Translations under genes and position numbers: made by a program
Notes under the pieces: model-generated
The model's input: the letters and a program-made list of their open reading frames with translations, nothing else
Databases searched by the model: none
Told to the model about the DNA's origin: nothing
DNA from: Sorghum bicolor
Lineage: Eukaryota > Streptophyta > Magnoliopsida > Poales > Poaceae
Assembly (NCBI RefSeq): GCF_000003195.3
Contig: NC_012876.2
Location: 60,258,407-60,322,406, forward strand
DNA: 64,000 nt
Direction of reading: 5' to 3'
Shown: piece by piece, positions 46,728 through 55,757 of the stretch
Layout of the letters: the number at the start of each line of letters is the position of its first letter
How positions within the stretch are numbered: the first letter of the stretch is position 1

Positions 46728-49519
46728 TGATTTATTTTATTTTTTTTCATTTTCACTAATAGCAGTTCTCTGATTTGTGAGGATATAAAAAATAAAAGAC
46801 AAATCTGTTTTTTTGCTAGTATAGGAATTTGATTTTTATTTTTACTAGTAGCAGTACTTTGTTTTTTTACTAGTAGCGGTACTTTTATTTGGGCTCAGGC
46901 ATTTGGTGATGCCACACATGTAGTACTGAACTACGGAGTATACTCCTAGGTCTCAAACTCTTAGTATATATTTTTATTTTTTTAGTGGCAAGTACTATAA
47001 CGGTCAAGCATTTGGTGATGCCACACACGCCACGTGTACTGTAGTGCCTTCACGAGCAAAAACAAATCATGACGCGAAAGGCTTCTAGGCGCGACCGTCT
47101 TGCTGTTCCAACTGCGGATGATTTAGCTTTGAAAATGCTTAGCAACGTGATTACATAAGAGAAATCAGATAGTAACACATGAGACATAAGGATTTATAAT
47201 GGTTTAGGCCGCGGTGGTGTGAAAAACTCTAGTCCAATTGGTGCTGCTGCTTTTCTTATATTCGTATGCTAGATTACAGGAGTTGTTACTCCTAACTACG
47301 TAGAAAATTAGAATGAGATGGATTGGATTCCGATTGTGACGTCCCTACCCTCCTTTATATAGGTAGAGAGAGTAGGGTTACAAACTCACAATGAGACAAT
47401 CAGCTTAACAGATTGGTTCTTAGTTTGTTACATAGAATGCAACCCTTTGTATGGCTTGTAGCCGGATAGCCCTTTCCCGTGTGGAGGGTGGTCATGGGTG
47501 TTTGGATAGCTTGGATGTTGGACCTATTTGGCCACATCTGTGCGGTGAACTCAATATATTGTAATAAAGAATTGCATGGTGGCTATGCTTTCTTTATTTT
47601 GTTTGACTTGTTAAACGTGATCAGTGTTGAGATTCTAATGTGTGAGTTGTTGTACAAGTTATTAGTGGAGTGAGTGGTATATTCAGGGTATATTTTAGTT
47701 TCTTGTTAGTTTGGGTTTAGGTTAAGTTGGTTCAATGTAACCTACATTGGTGTAGTGATGTGAATAAGAGTTTGTTAATCCGTTGAGTCGTTCTTATTGA
47801 AATTGTGCAAGTTGGATACAATACTATTCCCAATTGTTGTCCTTTAAAAAATTTAGTGTCATTATTTTTTGTGAAAAAAATCAGCGCCATTACATTCTCC
47901 ATGAATATGAGCGTCCAAAATGGTGTTACTGTCCTGGTTGAATACATTAAGGTCTCGTTTGGTTCCACTAGAATTTTAAGAACATGGATAAAAAAATCTA
48001 ATGTGTTTTATTGGATTTGTGTGTATGTGTGTTAAAATCCAATATATGTTTGTCTGTTTGGATGAGATTAGGATTTCGAGATTTTCTTATCCAAACTCTT
48101 AAAATCCAACCAAATAGGACCTAAAGATGAGTATAGGACCCCATATATCATGTACCGAAATCTATGAAGAAGTTGTTCCTATCCATGGAACCCACTCCCA
48201 TCCTTCGACCATAGACAACCCCTTTGATGCTAGCGGCCTCCATCCCAGGTGGCATGCCCTCCGAGCTCGGTGCCCACATGCCCCATATCTAGCTGGATGT
48301 TGTTAGAATTTTAGACAAATTAAGGCATAATTTAATCTAGAAAAAGACTAGCAAAACATTTGCGACATCAGGAGTGTGATCTAGTCGAAAAAATGCTAAT
48401 GAACATCACACCAATCATGGTACTAACAACAATAAAGAAGATAAGGGTGGCTCCAGTAGAATACCTAGCGGCACTAGAATCGTTGTTCTGCTCGGTGCAG
48501 TGAAGAAGAGCTATAGTGTCGAGCGTTTCCAGCTGCTGGAAAGTAGAGGTAGCAGAAATGGGCCATGTGGAAAAAGAGAATAACCCTGAGTTGTAGCGGC
48601 GCACGCGGAATGCTTATTGCCTCTCTCAACTTCTCAATAGATGTACATATAGTTCACGTATATAAGTTGTATCAATATCTAGTTAAAATCTCATATAGGA
48701 CTAAAACTATATTGTACACAACATTTAATATGGACCTTAGGATTTCTTTTTGATTTAATTTCATTAAAATAGGTCAAGCCCAAAATTAAATCCAACATAT
48801 GCTGGCGCTAGCGTGCTCGTCTTGGATGGAACAGGCGGCGCACAAGGGAGGAGAGGGGATCGGAACAATGTAGGTAGATGGTGGCGGAGCGGGCGAACGG
48901 GGGCAAGGGAGCCATGCGGGAGGAAGAGAGGGAGAAGTACTAGAGGAAAAAGAAAGAGGATGGATAAAGAGTGCTCAAGCAAGAAAAGGGGGTCGGTAGA
49001 TGGTAAGTTGATAACGAACGATGGGCTCAATTATAGACCTAGGCTTGTTTCTAAACATTAGGGACAAAATATAAGATGATATCTTGTCATTATGAGACCC
49101 ATCCAAAGAAATGTCCCTCCATCCATAACGGGTGCCCTGACGCTTCTATGTGAACAATGTGTTTTTATATAGTTTTCTAAATATTTACTCAGGTTTGAGA
49201 AAAAAAAATAAAACTTAAAATAAAGAAAATAAACTATTATTAATTATTTGAAACATGTGCAGCTATGCGTGGCACACGTGCCACGCGCACCTAGCGGCCA
49301 CCACGTACGTACTCCCTAGTAGATTGCGAGCCGGCCCGTGAGAGCATGGGCGAACAACAGGAGCCATGCGACAAACAGGATTTATGAGTGTGGTCACTGG
49401 CAGTACTACACATGCATCCAATGCGTCATGCAAACATACAAATGCAAACGAGGAACACGCACAGCAGCCTCCATTGTCGTCGTGCTCGCCGTGCCTCGAT
49501 CAGCTAGCCCCCTGCCGGC
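46728..49519. other. Intergenic, transposon relics, no supported gene
   Basis: 46,750-47,110 continues the duplicated block shared with 54,899-55,080. 47,110-47,420 has LTR-like sequence (aggatttataatggtttaggcc..ctctagtccaattggtg) but no paired LTR was identified. A Tourist-like MITE lies at 47951. About 48,160-48,300 and 48,780-48,990 are GC-richer fragments without a lasting frame. Confidence 0.45.
47951..48121. mobile_element. Tourist-like MITE
   Basis: Imperfect inverted ends GGTCTCGTTTGG and CCAAATAGGACC, flanked on both sides by TAA, the typical PIF/Harbinger target duplication. Internal 'aattttaag'/'cttaaaatcc' complementarity. Non-coding. Confidence 0.7.
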
Positions 49520-49526
49520 TATAAAT
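49520..49526 (+). promoter_or_regulatory. TATA box of the chlorophyllase gene
   Basis: TATAAAT about 95 bases upstream of the ATG at 49621, giving a predicted start near 49,550 and a leader of about 70 bases. Confidence 0.6.
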
Positions 49527-49620
49527 CTTAGCAACGCGCGGCACCTCGTGTTCCACCGCCCATCAACGCTACTCACCGTACGTACAAGTTAACGTCAGAT
49601 CGAGGCCGCCGGAGATATAT

Positions 49621-50783
49621 ATGGCATCGCCGGTGGCCATCAGCACTACTGCGGTGTTCAAGCGGGGGCGGCACCCCGTGGACACGAAGCACGTCGACCA
49701 CAGCCAGGTCCCCGGCGTCCCCAAGCCGCTCATGGTGGTCACCCCCACCGACGCCGGCGTCTACCCCGTCGCCGTCTTCCTGCACGGCTGCAGCATGTAC
49801 AACAGCTGGTACCAGACCCTCCTGTCGCACGTCGCGTCCCACGGGTTCATCGCCGTCGCACCCCAGGTCCGTCCTCTCTGTCGTCCTCGTCCTCGTCGTC
49901 GCCGGAAAAATGTGCCAGCATCATGCATGCATGTTTCCGTTCTTTTCCTGAGCTCTGAAAATACATCTGACGTGTATCTCGTCGATCATATCGCCGCGGC
50001 TCATCATCACAGCTCGGCGGCATCCTGCCGCCGCTCGACATGAAAGACCTGAAGGACATCGACGCCACCAGGAAGGTCACCGCCTGGCTCGCCGACAACC
50101 TGGCGCACGTCCTCACCAACATCCTCCACCTCCACGGCGTCACGCCGGACCTCTCCAGGCTAGCGCTGGCCGGCCACAGCCGCGGCGGCGACACCGCCTT
50201 CGCCGTGGCGCTCGGTCTCGGATCCTCCTCCTCCTCCTCAGACACAACGCCGCTCAAGTTCTCCGCCCTGATCGGCGTGGACCCCGTGGCGGGGCTATCC
50301 AAGGAGTTGCAGCTGGAGCCGAAGGTGCTGACGTTCGAGCCCCGGTCCCTGGACCCGGGCATGCCGGCGCTGGTCGTCGGCACGGGGCTCGGACCCAAGG
50401 GCTTGCTGCCGTGCGCCCCCGCCGGCGTCAGCCACGGCGAGTTCTACGACGAGTGCGCGCCGCCGCGGTACCACGTCGTGGTGAGGGACTACGGGCACCT
50501 GGACATGCTGGACGACGACGGCGTGCCCTACGTCATCAGCAACTGCATGTGCAAGAGGAACACGAACACCACCAAGGACCTCGCCAGGAGGGCCATCGGG
50601 GGCGCCATGGTGGCGTTCCTCAGGGCAAAGCTGGAGGACGACGACGAGGATCTCAGGGCCGTGCTTCAGAACAGCCCTGGGCTCTCGCCGGCGGTGCTCG
50701 ACCCAGTTGAATATGACGATGACGAAGCCATGGATGGGCCAGGTTGCGCTGGCAACAATGGAGTGGCAGGTGCGTCTGGCTAG
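49621..50783 (+). CDS. CLH: Chlorophyllase (EC 3.1.1.14)
   Basis: Two exons, join(49621..49866, 50013..50783), 338 residues. Hydrolyses the phytol ester of chlorophyll to chlorophyllide. An alpha/beta hydrolase fold is seen in FLHGCSMYNSWY (oxyanion region) and the lipase motif GHSRGG with the nucleophile S138. The predicted acid and base are D172 (IGVDPVAG) and H244 (DYGHLDML), with spacing close to that of Chenopodium chlorophyllase as I recall it. A six-serine run after the nucleophile lengthens that loop. The C-terminal tail is strongly acidic (EDDDEDL, EYDDDEA) and then Gly/Ala-rich. No convincing transit peptide is seen. The start is the first ATG after the TATA box, in frame with the conserved core. 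Confidence 0.95.
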
Positions 50784-52030
50784 CCGGTGTCCACGTTTCC
50801 ACTTCTTGAGTGATAAGCACTTAGATGTGTGTATGCTGTGTGGTGTATACTGTACATGTGCACCTGCGAGTTCTATGCACTGTTCACCGTTTAAACACCA
50901 TGTAAATACTACATGATGGTGGTGTGCTGTTTTTATTGAATAATCTATTTAGCCTGTTTAGTTTATTATTTACCTCGAATAATGGCTAAAGTAAGGGTTA
51001 CAGTTTAGCGTTTAGAAAAACAATTGGTGCTATGTAACATTAATTATCATGCATGTCATATGATCATGTACACACGTGTTTAAATTTCTCGTGCTACAAT
51101 TTTTGGCGCAACTTTTTCTCAGTGGGTGGCAGAGAATACCCCAGGCCCTCAGCACTAGCTACATTATTGTCACTCCCTTCGGTAAGGTCCAAAGCTTTAC
51201 ACACCATATCGGCATATCGCATTTTTCGTTTGTCCTCATGTTCCACTTGCCACAACTGTCCATCGGTGTCCGATGAATAGCTAGGATATGCCTGTGGAGT
51301 TGTCATAAGTCAAAATTTTTAAACGTTGATCAAATTTCTAAAAAAAAATGCTAGAATTTATAGTATCAAATTAGTATCATTAGATTCATCATAAAATATA
51401 TTTTTATACGATGCGGATTTTATGTCATAAATGTTGTTACTCTTTTCGATAAAGTTAGTCAAACTTAAAAAGGTTTGACTGACACAAATTCTAAGAATTG
51501 ATTTTTTCATGAACGAAGGGAGTATAACTTAATATGCTAGAGTTTGACTAGATTGAACAGTATTAATATTTTGAGAATTTTTACAGTGGTTGGAAAAAAG
51601 ATAGGACCTCCAACGGGCGAGATCAAAGTACCTGAAGGTACCAGATAGGTGGGGATAGTACCAAATTAGGTGTGGCCAATACCAGTCATTTGTTGTATTG
51701 TCATTCAAGGGCAAAAATGGGATTAGGCAAATATCTTGCAGTTAGATCCACAAACATGTATTCTTTTTTTTTTAAAAAAAAATCTACAGATATGTTGGAT
51801 CCATATGAAATAGATGTGGATACTTGTGTAACTTTTTTATGTGACTGATATGATGGTGTTAACGTGCATAGTTAGTGTAACATTTTTTTAATGTGACCTT
51901 GGATACTTTTTTTTAATCCCACGTTCCCAATAGAATCTAAACAAATACACATGTGTTTTGTACCCTAGCTAGCTAGCACCATCCAGCACTGGTGCGGTCA
52001 CCCGCCCGTTACCGTTAGCCTACATCAGCA
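50784..52030. other. Intergenic, no supported gene
   Basis: Begins with the chlorophyllase 3' UTR. A Stowaway-like MITE relic spans about 51,310-51,525 (ends with 'gaacgaagggagta'; interior 'tcaaa..aaatttc..tatag'). The rest is AT-rich and unremarkable. Confidence 0.5.
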
Positions 52031-52340
52031 AGGCATTGGGTCCGCGCAATCAAGGTCTCTCAACTTTATGAGAAGGAATACCTGGCTATGGTCATGGCGG
52101 TTGATCAGTCATCAGTGGCGTCATTATCTCCTGCAAAATGAGTTGTTCATCCACACCGACCAAAAGAGCCTGATCCATCTCAACGAACAGCATCTGCATA
52201 CTCCATGGCAACGACAACGAGTATTCACCAAAGCTTTTGCGCCTCCGTTTATCGCATTGTCTATCGTCGAGGTGTTGAGAGCAGTGTGGCAGATGCAATG
52301 CCTTGTCACGATGCCGTCACTCAGATGCATGGCTTTCTCA
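52031..52340 (+). pseudogene. Ty3/gypsy RNase H fragment
   Basis: Encodes, with frameshifts, LYEKEYLAMVMAVDQ, WRHYLLQNELFIHTDQKSLI and HTPWQRQRVFTKAF, then GVESSVADAM. These are the RNase H region of a chromovirus/gypsy pol and the usual sequence after it. A 7-base insertion (tcatcag) after the DQ codons breaks the frame. No LTRs, integrase or gag nearby, so it is an isolated dead fragment. Confidence 0.8.
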
Positions 52341-52740
52341 GTTGATTATTCCATTCTACTCCCTTGATTAGGAACCATTAGTTCATTATGTGCTTTGTTC
52401 CTCGTGCAAAAAAAAAAAAGATTTTTCCATGAGCTCCAAATAGATTATATTTTCCTCTAGTTTTCCTATGAAATTGAAGGGAAAATAAAGTTTTCTTTAG
52501 ATTTCCTATGAGCACTTCCTACAATCCAAAGACTGCCAAAGGAATTCATCCCTATAGAATCTCAATCCTATGTTTTTCCATTGTTTCGTCTCAAAGGGCC
52601 CCTCAGCCATCACAGCCCCAGGTTGTACGTGTCAATGAGAGAGCCTAGTAGAATAATTGTCACGTGACTCGCTCGCGTTTCATCCTCACGCATGTTGCTT
52701 TCTCCCAAATTTGTTCGATTTCAATTCGACGAGATATATA

Positions 52741-53071
52741 GGGCCTGTTTGGTACAGCTCACAACAGCTTCATGAGCTGTTGTGAGCTGTTTTTTTTGCC
52801 AAATACTTATTTCTAAAACAGCTTCATGGATGAAGCTGTTTTTCTCCTCCTCTCACAAAGACATAAGTTGGATGAAGCTAGAAAAAAAAATAGCTTATTG
52901 CAGCTTCTCCCTCATTTCTCTCTCTCAACTATGCATGAAGTAGTTGGTGAAGTTATTTTGCCAAACACTTTTTCCAAAACAGCTCAGCTTCATCTAGAAA
53001 GTCACTCATAAAGCTATTTTCTAAAAAAACAGCTTTACTAGTGAAGTTGAGCTGTGCCAAACAAGCCCGTA
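52741..53071. mobile_element. MITE of the GGGCCTGTTTGG-AGCTCA family, copy 2
   Basis: Ends GGGCCTGTTTGGTACAGCTC and GAGCTGTGCCAAACAAGCCC form inverted repeats. The element is a closely similar copy, in opposite orientation, of 40020..40347, and shares its 61-residue spurious frame (..SLLQLLPHFSLSTMHEVVGE..). Confidence 0.85.
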
Positions 53072-53322
53072 GATGATCTATCAGGTTGCCATCATGACCT
53101 TGTTTTTCAACATGAATGAACAGTACAAACTGAAACGATCATAACTGAAACGGTCACTGCATCCGGATACATGGCAACAGCAACTGCTGGGTAATGAGAA
53201 CAAAAGGGGAAGCCGATCTGACTGACCGACTGCTAACAGTCCAGCTCAGGAACATGGAAACACTCACAGTGGCTATATATTACAGTATATAAAGATGCAA
53301 ATCATGGTCTCACCTATCTAGC

Positions 53323-54351
53323 TTAATTCCCAGTAGGCGATGCACTGCTGCTTTTGATTACTGTACCATCTGGCTTCAAGTTACTTGTATCTTGTTCAGC
53401 CTGATGAACATTATCCTTGTCTGTGTCTGATTTGGGGAACAGAGACAACGATTCCAAGGCATTCCTTATCTGCATTTGAGGAAATTGATGCATCTGTCAG
53501 CTGTAGCATCATACTCTCTCCATACCCATAAAGAAAGTCGTTTAGGACAACAATACGGTCTCGAAAGCTTAACTTTAACTCCTTATTTTTATAAAAATAT
53601 CTATCAAAAAGTAGGACATGTATACTTTTATGAAAGTATTTTTTAAGACAAATCTATTCATATGCTTTTCACATTTCCAAATTCAACAACTTAAAAGTTA
53701 TTCATAATTTATATTCCCAAATGTTTGACCAAAACCATATTCAAAACAACTTTTTTTATGGACATGGAGGGAGTACTAAATTACTAATATAGGTAAAGTG
53801 ACTAATCGAAGCATCAGGATGTAAAAGCTAGTGTACAAACATCTTATTCTTGATCAAATTGGGAAGATGGCCTCTAACAATCGCAGAAACTGAAAGTACA
53901 CTAGTAGTTTCTATCAGCATATTCTCTCAAAAACCGAAGCTACATGTTGACTGTTGAGGGTTTGTTTGGAACACGGGATTTTTTTTTTCTCTTGTTGTTC
54001 CTGAGTTTCTCCTGCAAAATTGAACTGTTTTTTTTTAAAAAAAAAAAAACTTTCTGTGCAAATCCTGTGAAATTACTGCGTTCCAGACAGGGCAAAAGTA
54101 CAATGCCCCAGCTGTAACCTGGAACTGGATGTTACCATGTTTAGCCAAAGCAAATTACTGGTTTGCTGTATGTATCACAAATCATCAGGCTATCATAAAC
54201 AGCAGTCGTAGGAAAGGAGGAGTACGGTGCGTACAGGGTTGGGGTAGCCGGGGCCGTAGTCGGCGGTGAGGAGCAAGTAGGCGGCGGTGGCTGCGCCGAC
54301 CATCGCCGTCCGGCGAACTATCCTGTCGGACCTCGGGACCACCGGCGGCAT
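53323..54351 (-). CDS. Small conserved plant protein of unknown function
   Basis: Two exons, complement(53323..53469, 54235..54351), 87 residues, phase 0 junction. Exon 1 encodes a basic N-terminus (MPPVVPRSDRIVRR) followed by a short hydrophobic segment (AMVGAATAAYLLLTADYG) that could be a single membrane anchor, then PGYPNP. Exon 2 encodes a polar tail (RNALESLSLFPKSDTDKDNV..) with no known motif. The exon-1 reading frame is strictly kept in the copy at 46362..46457 apart from an in-frame deletion, which supports its being coding. The 765-base intron carries a Stowaway MITE. I cannot assign a function; an organelle or endomembrane tail-less anchor protein is only a guess. Confidence 0.7.
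53514..53773. mobile_element. Stowaway MITE in the intron of the small gene
   Basis: Starts CTCTCTCCATACCCATAAAG and ends TTTATGGACATGGAGGGAG with TA on each side. The inverted duplicate at about 55,426-55,585 lacks it exactly at this TA (gcatcata|ctag..), so the insertion and its target are directly documented. Confidence 0.88.
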
Positions 54352-54654
54352 CGCGGCAATGCCTTTGCTCGCTGGAGGGCGGTGGCTTCGGCTGGTGTCG
54401 TGTGTGGAAAGCGGCGGAAGTGAGGAGAAGAGGGCACGAGACGAGACTAGAAGGTACGTACGCACGTCTTGCGCTGGGCTGGATTTGGGCCGTTTTTAAA
54501 CACGAGATTCTGACTGCTTTGATCACTCACTGAGGCCCAAATAGTTCCAACTGCTTTGATCACTATTTTTCTCAAAAAAAAAAAGTTGCTTTGATCACTG
54601 AGTGCTTTTTAAATTAAATACTGTATTATACTGTTCTGAAGTCGAAATTGTATG

Positions 54655-54693
54655 GTTGGTGTTGTTGGTCATCACGTTAGTCTCACACACTAA
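54655..54693 (+). pseudogene. Truncated tRNA-Val gene
   Basis: 'tggttggtgttgttggtcatcacgttagtctcacacactaa' matches the 5' half of the tRNA-Val(CAC) at 46654 through the anticodon arm, with changes in the acceptor and D arms. The T arm and 3' acceptor strand are missing; a MITE begins exactly at the break. Not functional. Confidence 0.85.
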
Positions 54694-54898
54694 GGCCAGT
54701 CTCAATGCATGTTTATGAGAGTGTCATGCATATTAAATAGGGTGTCACATAAGCAAGATTGTTGACTTGGCAGGGTCATTAAATGAAGGAGTTTCACCAG
54801 ATGAGAGAGGAGTTTCATCCCCATGAAACTTCGGTGGCTCGGTTACCTAGTTTATAGTCTTGGTAAGTGTGTCATGAAACTATGCATTGAGACTGGCC
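54694..54898. mobile_element. Tourist-like MITE inserted in the tRNA-Val relic
   Basis: 205 bases. Terminal inverted repeats GGCCAGTCTCAATGCAT and ATGCATTGAGACTGGCC are perfect over 16-17 bases. TAA flanks both sides. The interior contains 'tgtcatg..' segments near both ends. Non-coding. Confidence 0.9.
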
Positions 54899-55757
54899 TA
54901 ATAGCAGTACTTTGATTTATTTTTTTAAGTAGCAGTACTTTTACTGTCAAGCATTTGACAATGTATATATTATTATTTTTACTAGTAGCAGTAGTTTGTT
55001 TTTTTTTCAGTTCATAGCTAGGACTAGGAGCATGCTTATGCCTGTGTTGTTCCAATGTGGTTAGTAGCTAAGCCTAGGTTACCGATTGTCAAAACTCTTT
55101 AACTTGGCTTGGTATACAATGCAACAATCCGTAATTTGCTTTTGGCTAAACATGCATGATAACTTCAAGTTCCAGCTGGGGATTGTACTGTTGCCCGGCG
55201 CCACAACTCTTGAATCGGTTACGCACGGTCTTTTGTCTGTACAAGAATATAATCAACCGAACAAAGACTCTGAATTCCAACCTAAACTTGAGTGCCGCGT
55301 GAATGATTGCTAACCGTGCAGTGATCCAGAATGAGGTCTTCTGTTGTTCTATGTTTTTTTCTTGGCTGTTCTACTCTAATGGTTTTCTGAGAGAAGACGA
55401 TGACGATAAAAACTGTTCCAATTTTATCAAGAATAAGATGTTTGTACACTAGCTGTAAAATCCTACTTCGATTAGTCACTTTACCTACTAGTATGATGCT
55501 ACAGCAGCTGATAGTGATAGATGCCTCAATTTCCTCAAATGCAGATAAGGAATGCCATGAAATCGTTGCCTTCCAGACGAAATAGCACAACTTCAGGGTT
55601 GTTTCTGTAATGTCCGCGAAATATCTCCAAGGCCCCCTGTACTCTCCTCTGCCTTCCAGACGAACTCGCCTCGCTTCTCGTCTCCCGTCCCCTCCGCTTT
55701 CCACCCGCGGCCGCCGCCGCCGCCGCTCACCTTGCCGTGCCCGGGCCCTTGCCCAGC
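54899..55757. other. Intergenic, with duplicated segments, upstream of CYP18-2
   Basis: 54,899-55,080 resembles 46,757-47,110 (the duplicated tRNA block). 55,426-55,585 is an inverted partial copy of the small gene's intron and exon 2. 55,600-55,757 is the GC-rich promoter/leader of CYP18-2. Confidence 0.6.
55426..55585 (+). pseudogene. Inverted partial copy of intron and exon 2 of the small gene
   Basis: 'aagaataagatgtttgtacactagct', 'cttcgattagtcactttacct', 'gtatgatgctacagc' and 'caatttcctcaaatgcagataaggaatgcc' occur in the order of the minus strand of 53,845 down to 53,455. Only about the first 15 bases of exon 2 are kept before similarity ends near the acceptor. The Stowaway of the intact gene is absent here. 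Confidence 0.8.

Noticed and set aside
47110..47420. Possible solo LTR
   Set aside because: The wording resembles grass LTR ends, but no TG..CA termini, target duplication or partner LTR could be defined, so it is mentioned only in the intergenic entry.
52826..53011. 61-residue frame shared with the minus strand of 40,078-40,410
   Set aside because: The similarity is explained by the shared MITE, whose terminal repeats bound both copies; it is not a duplicated gene.
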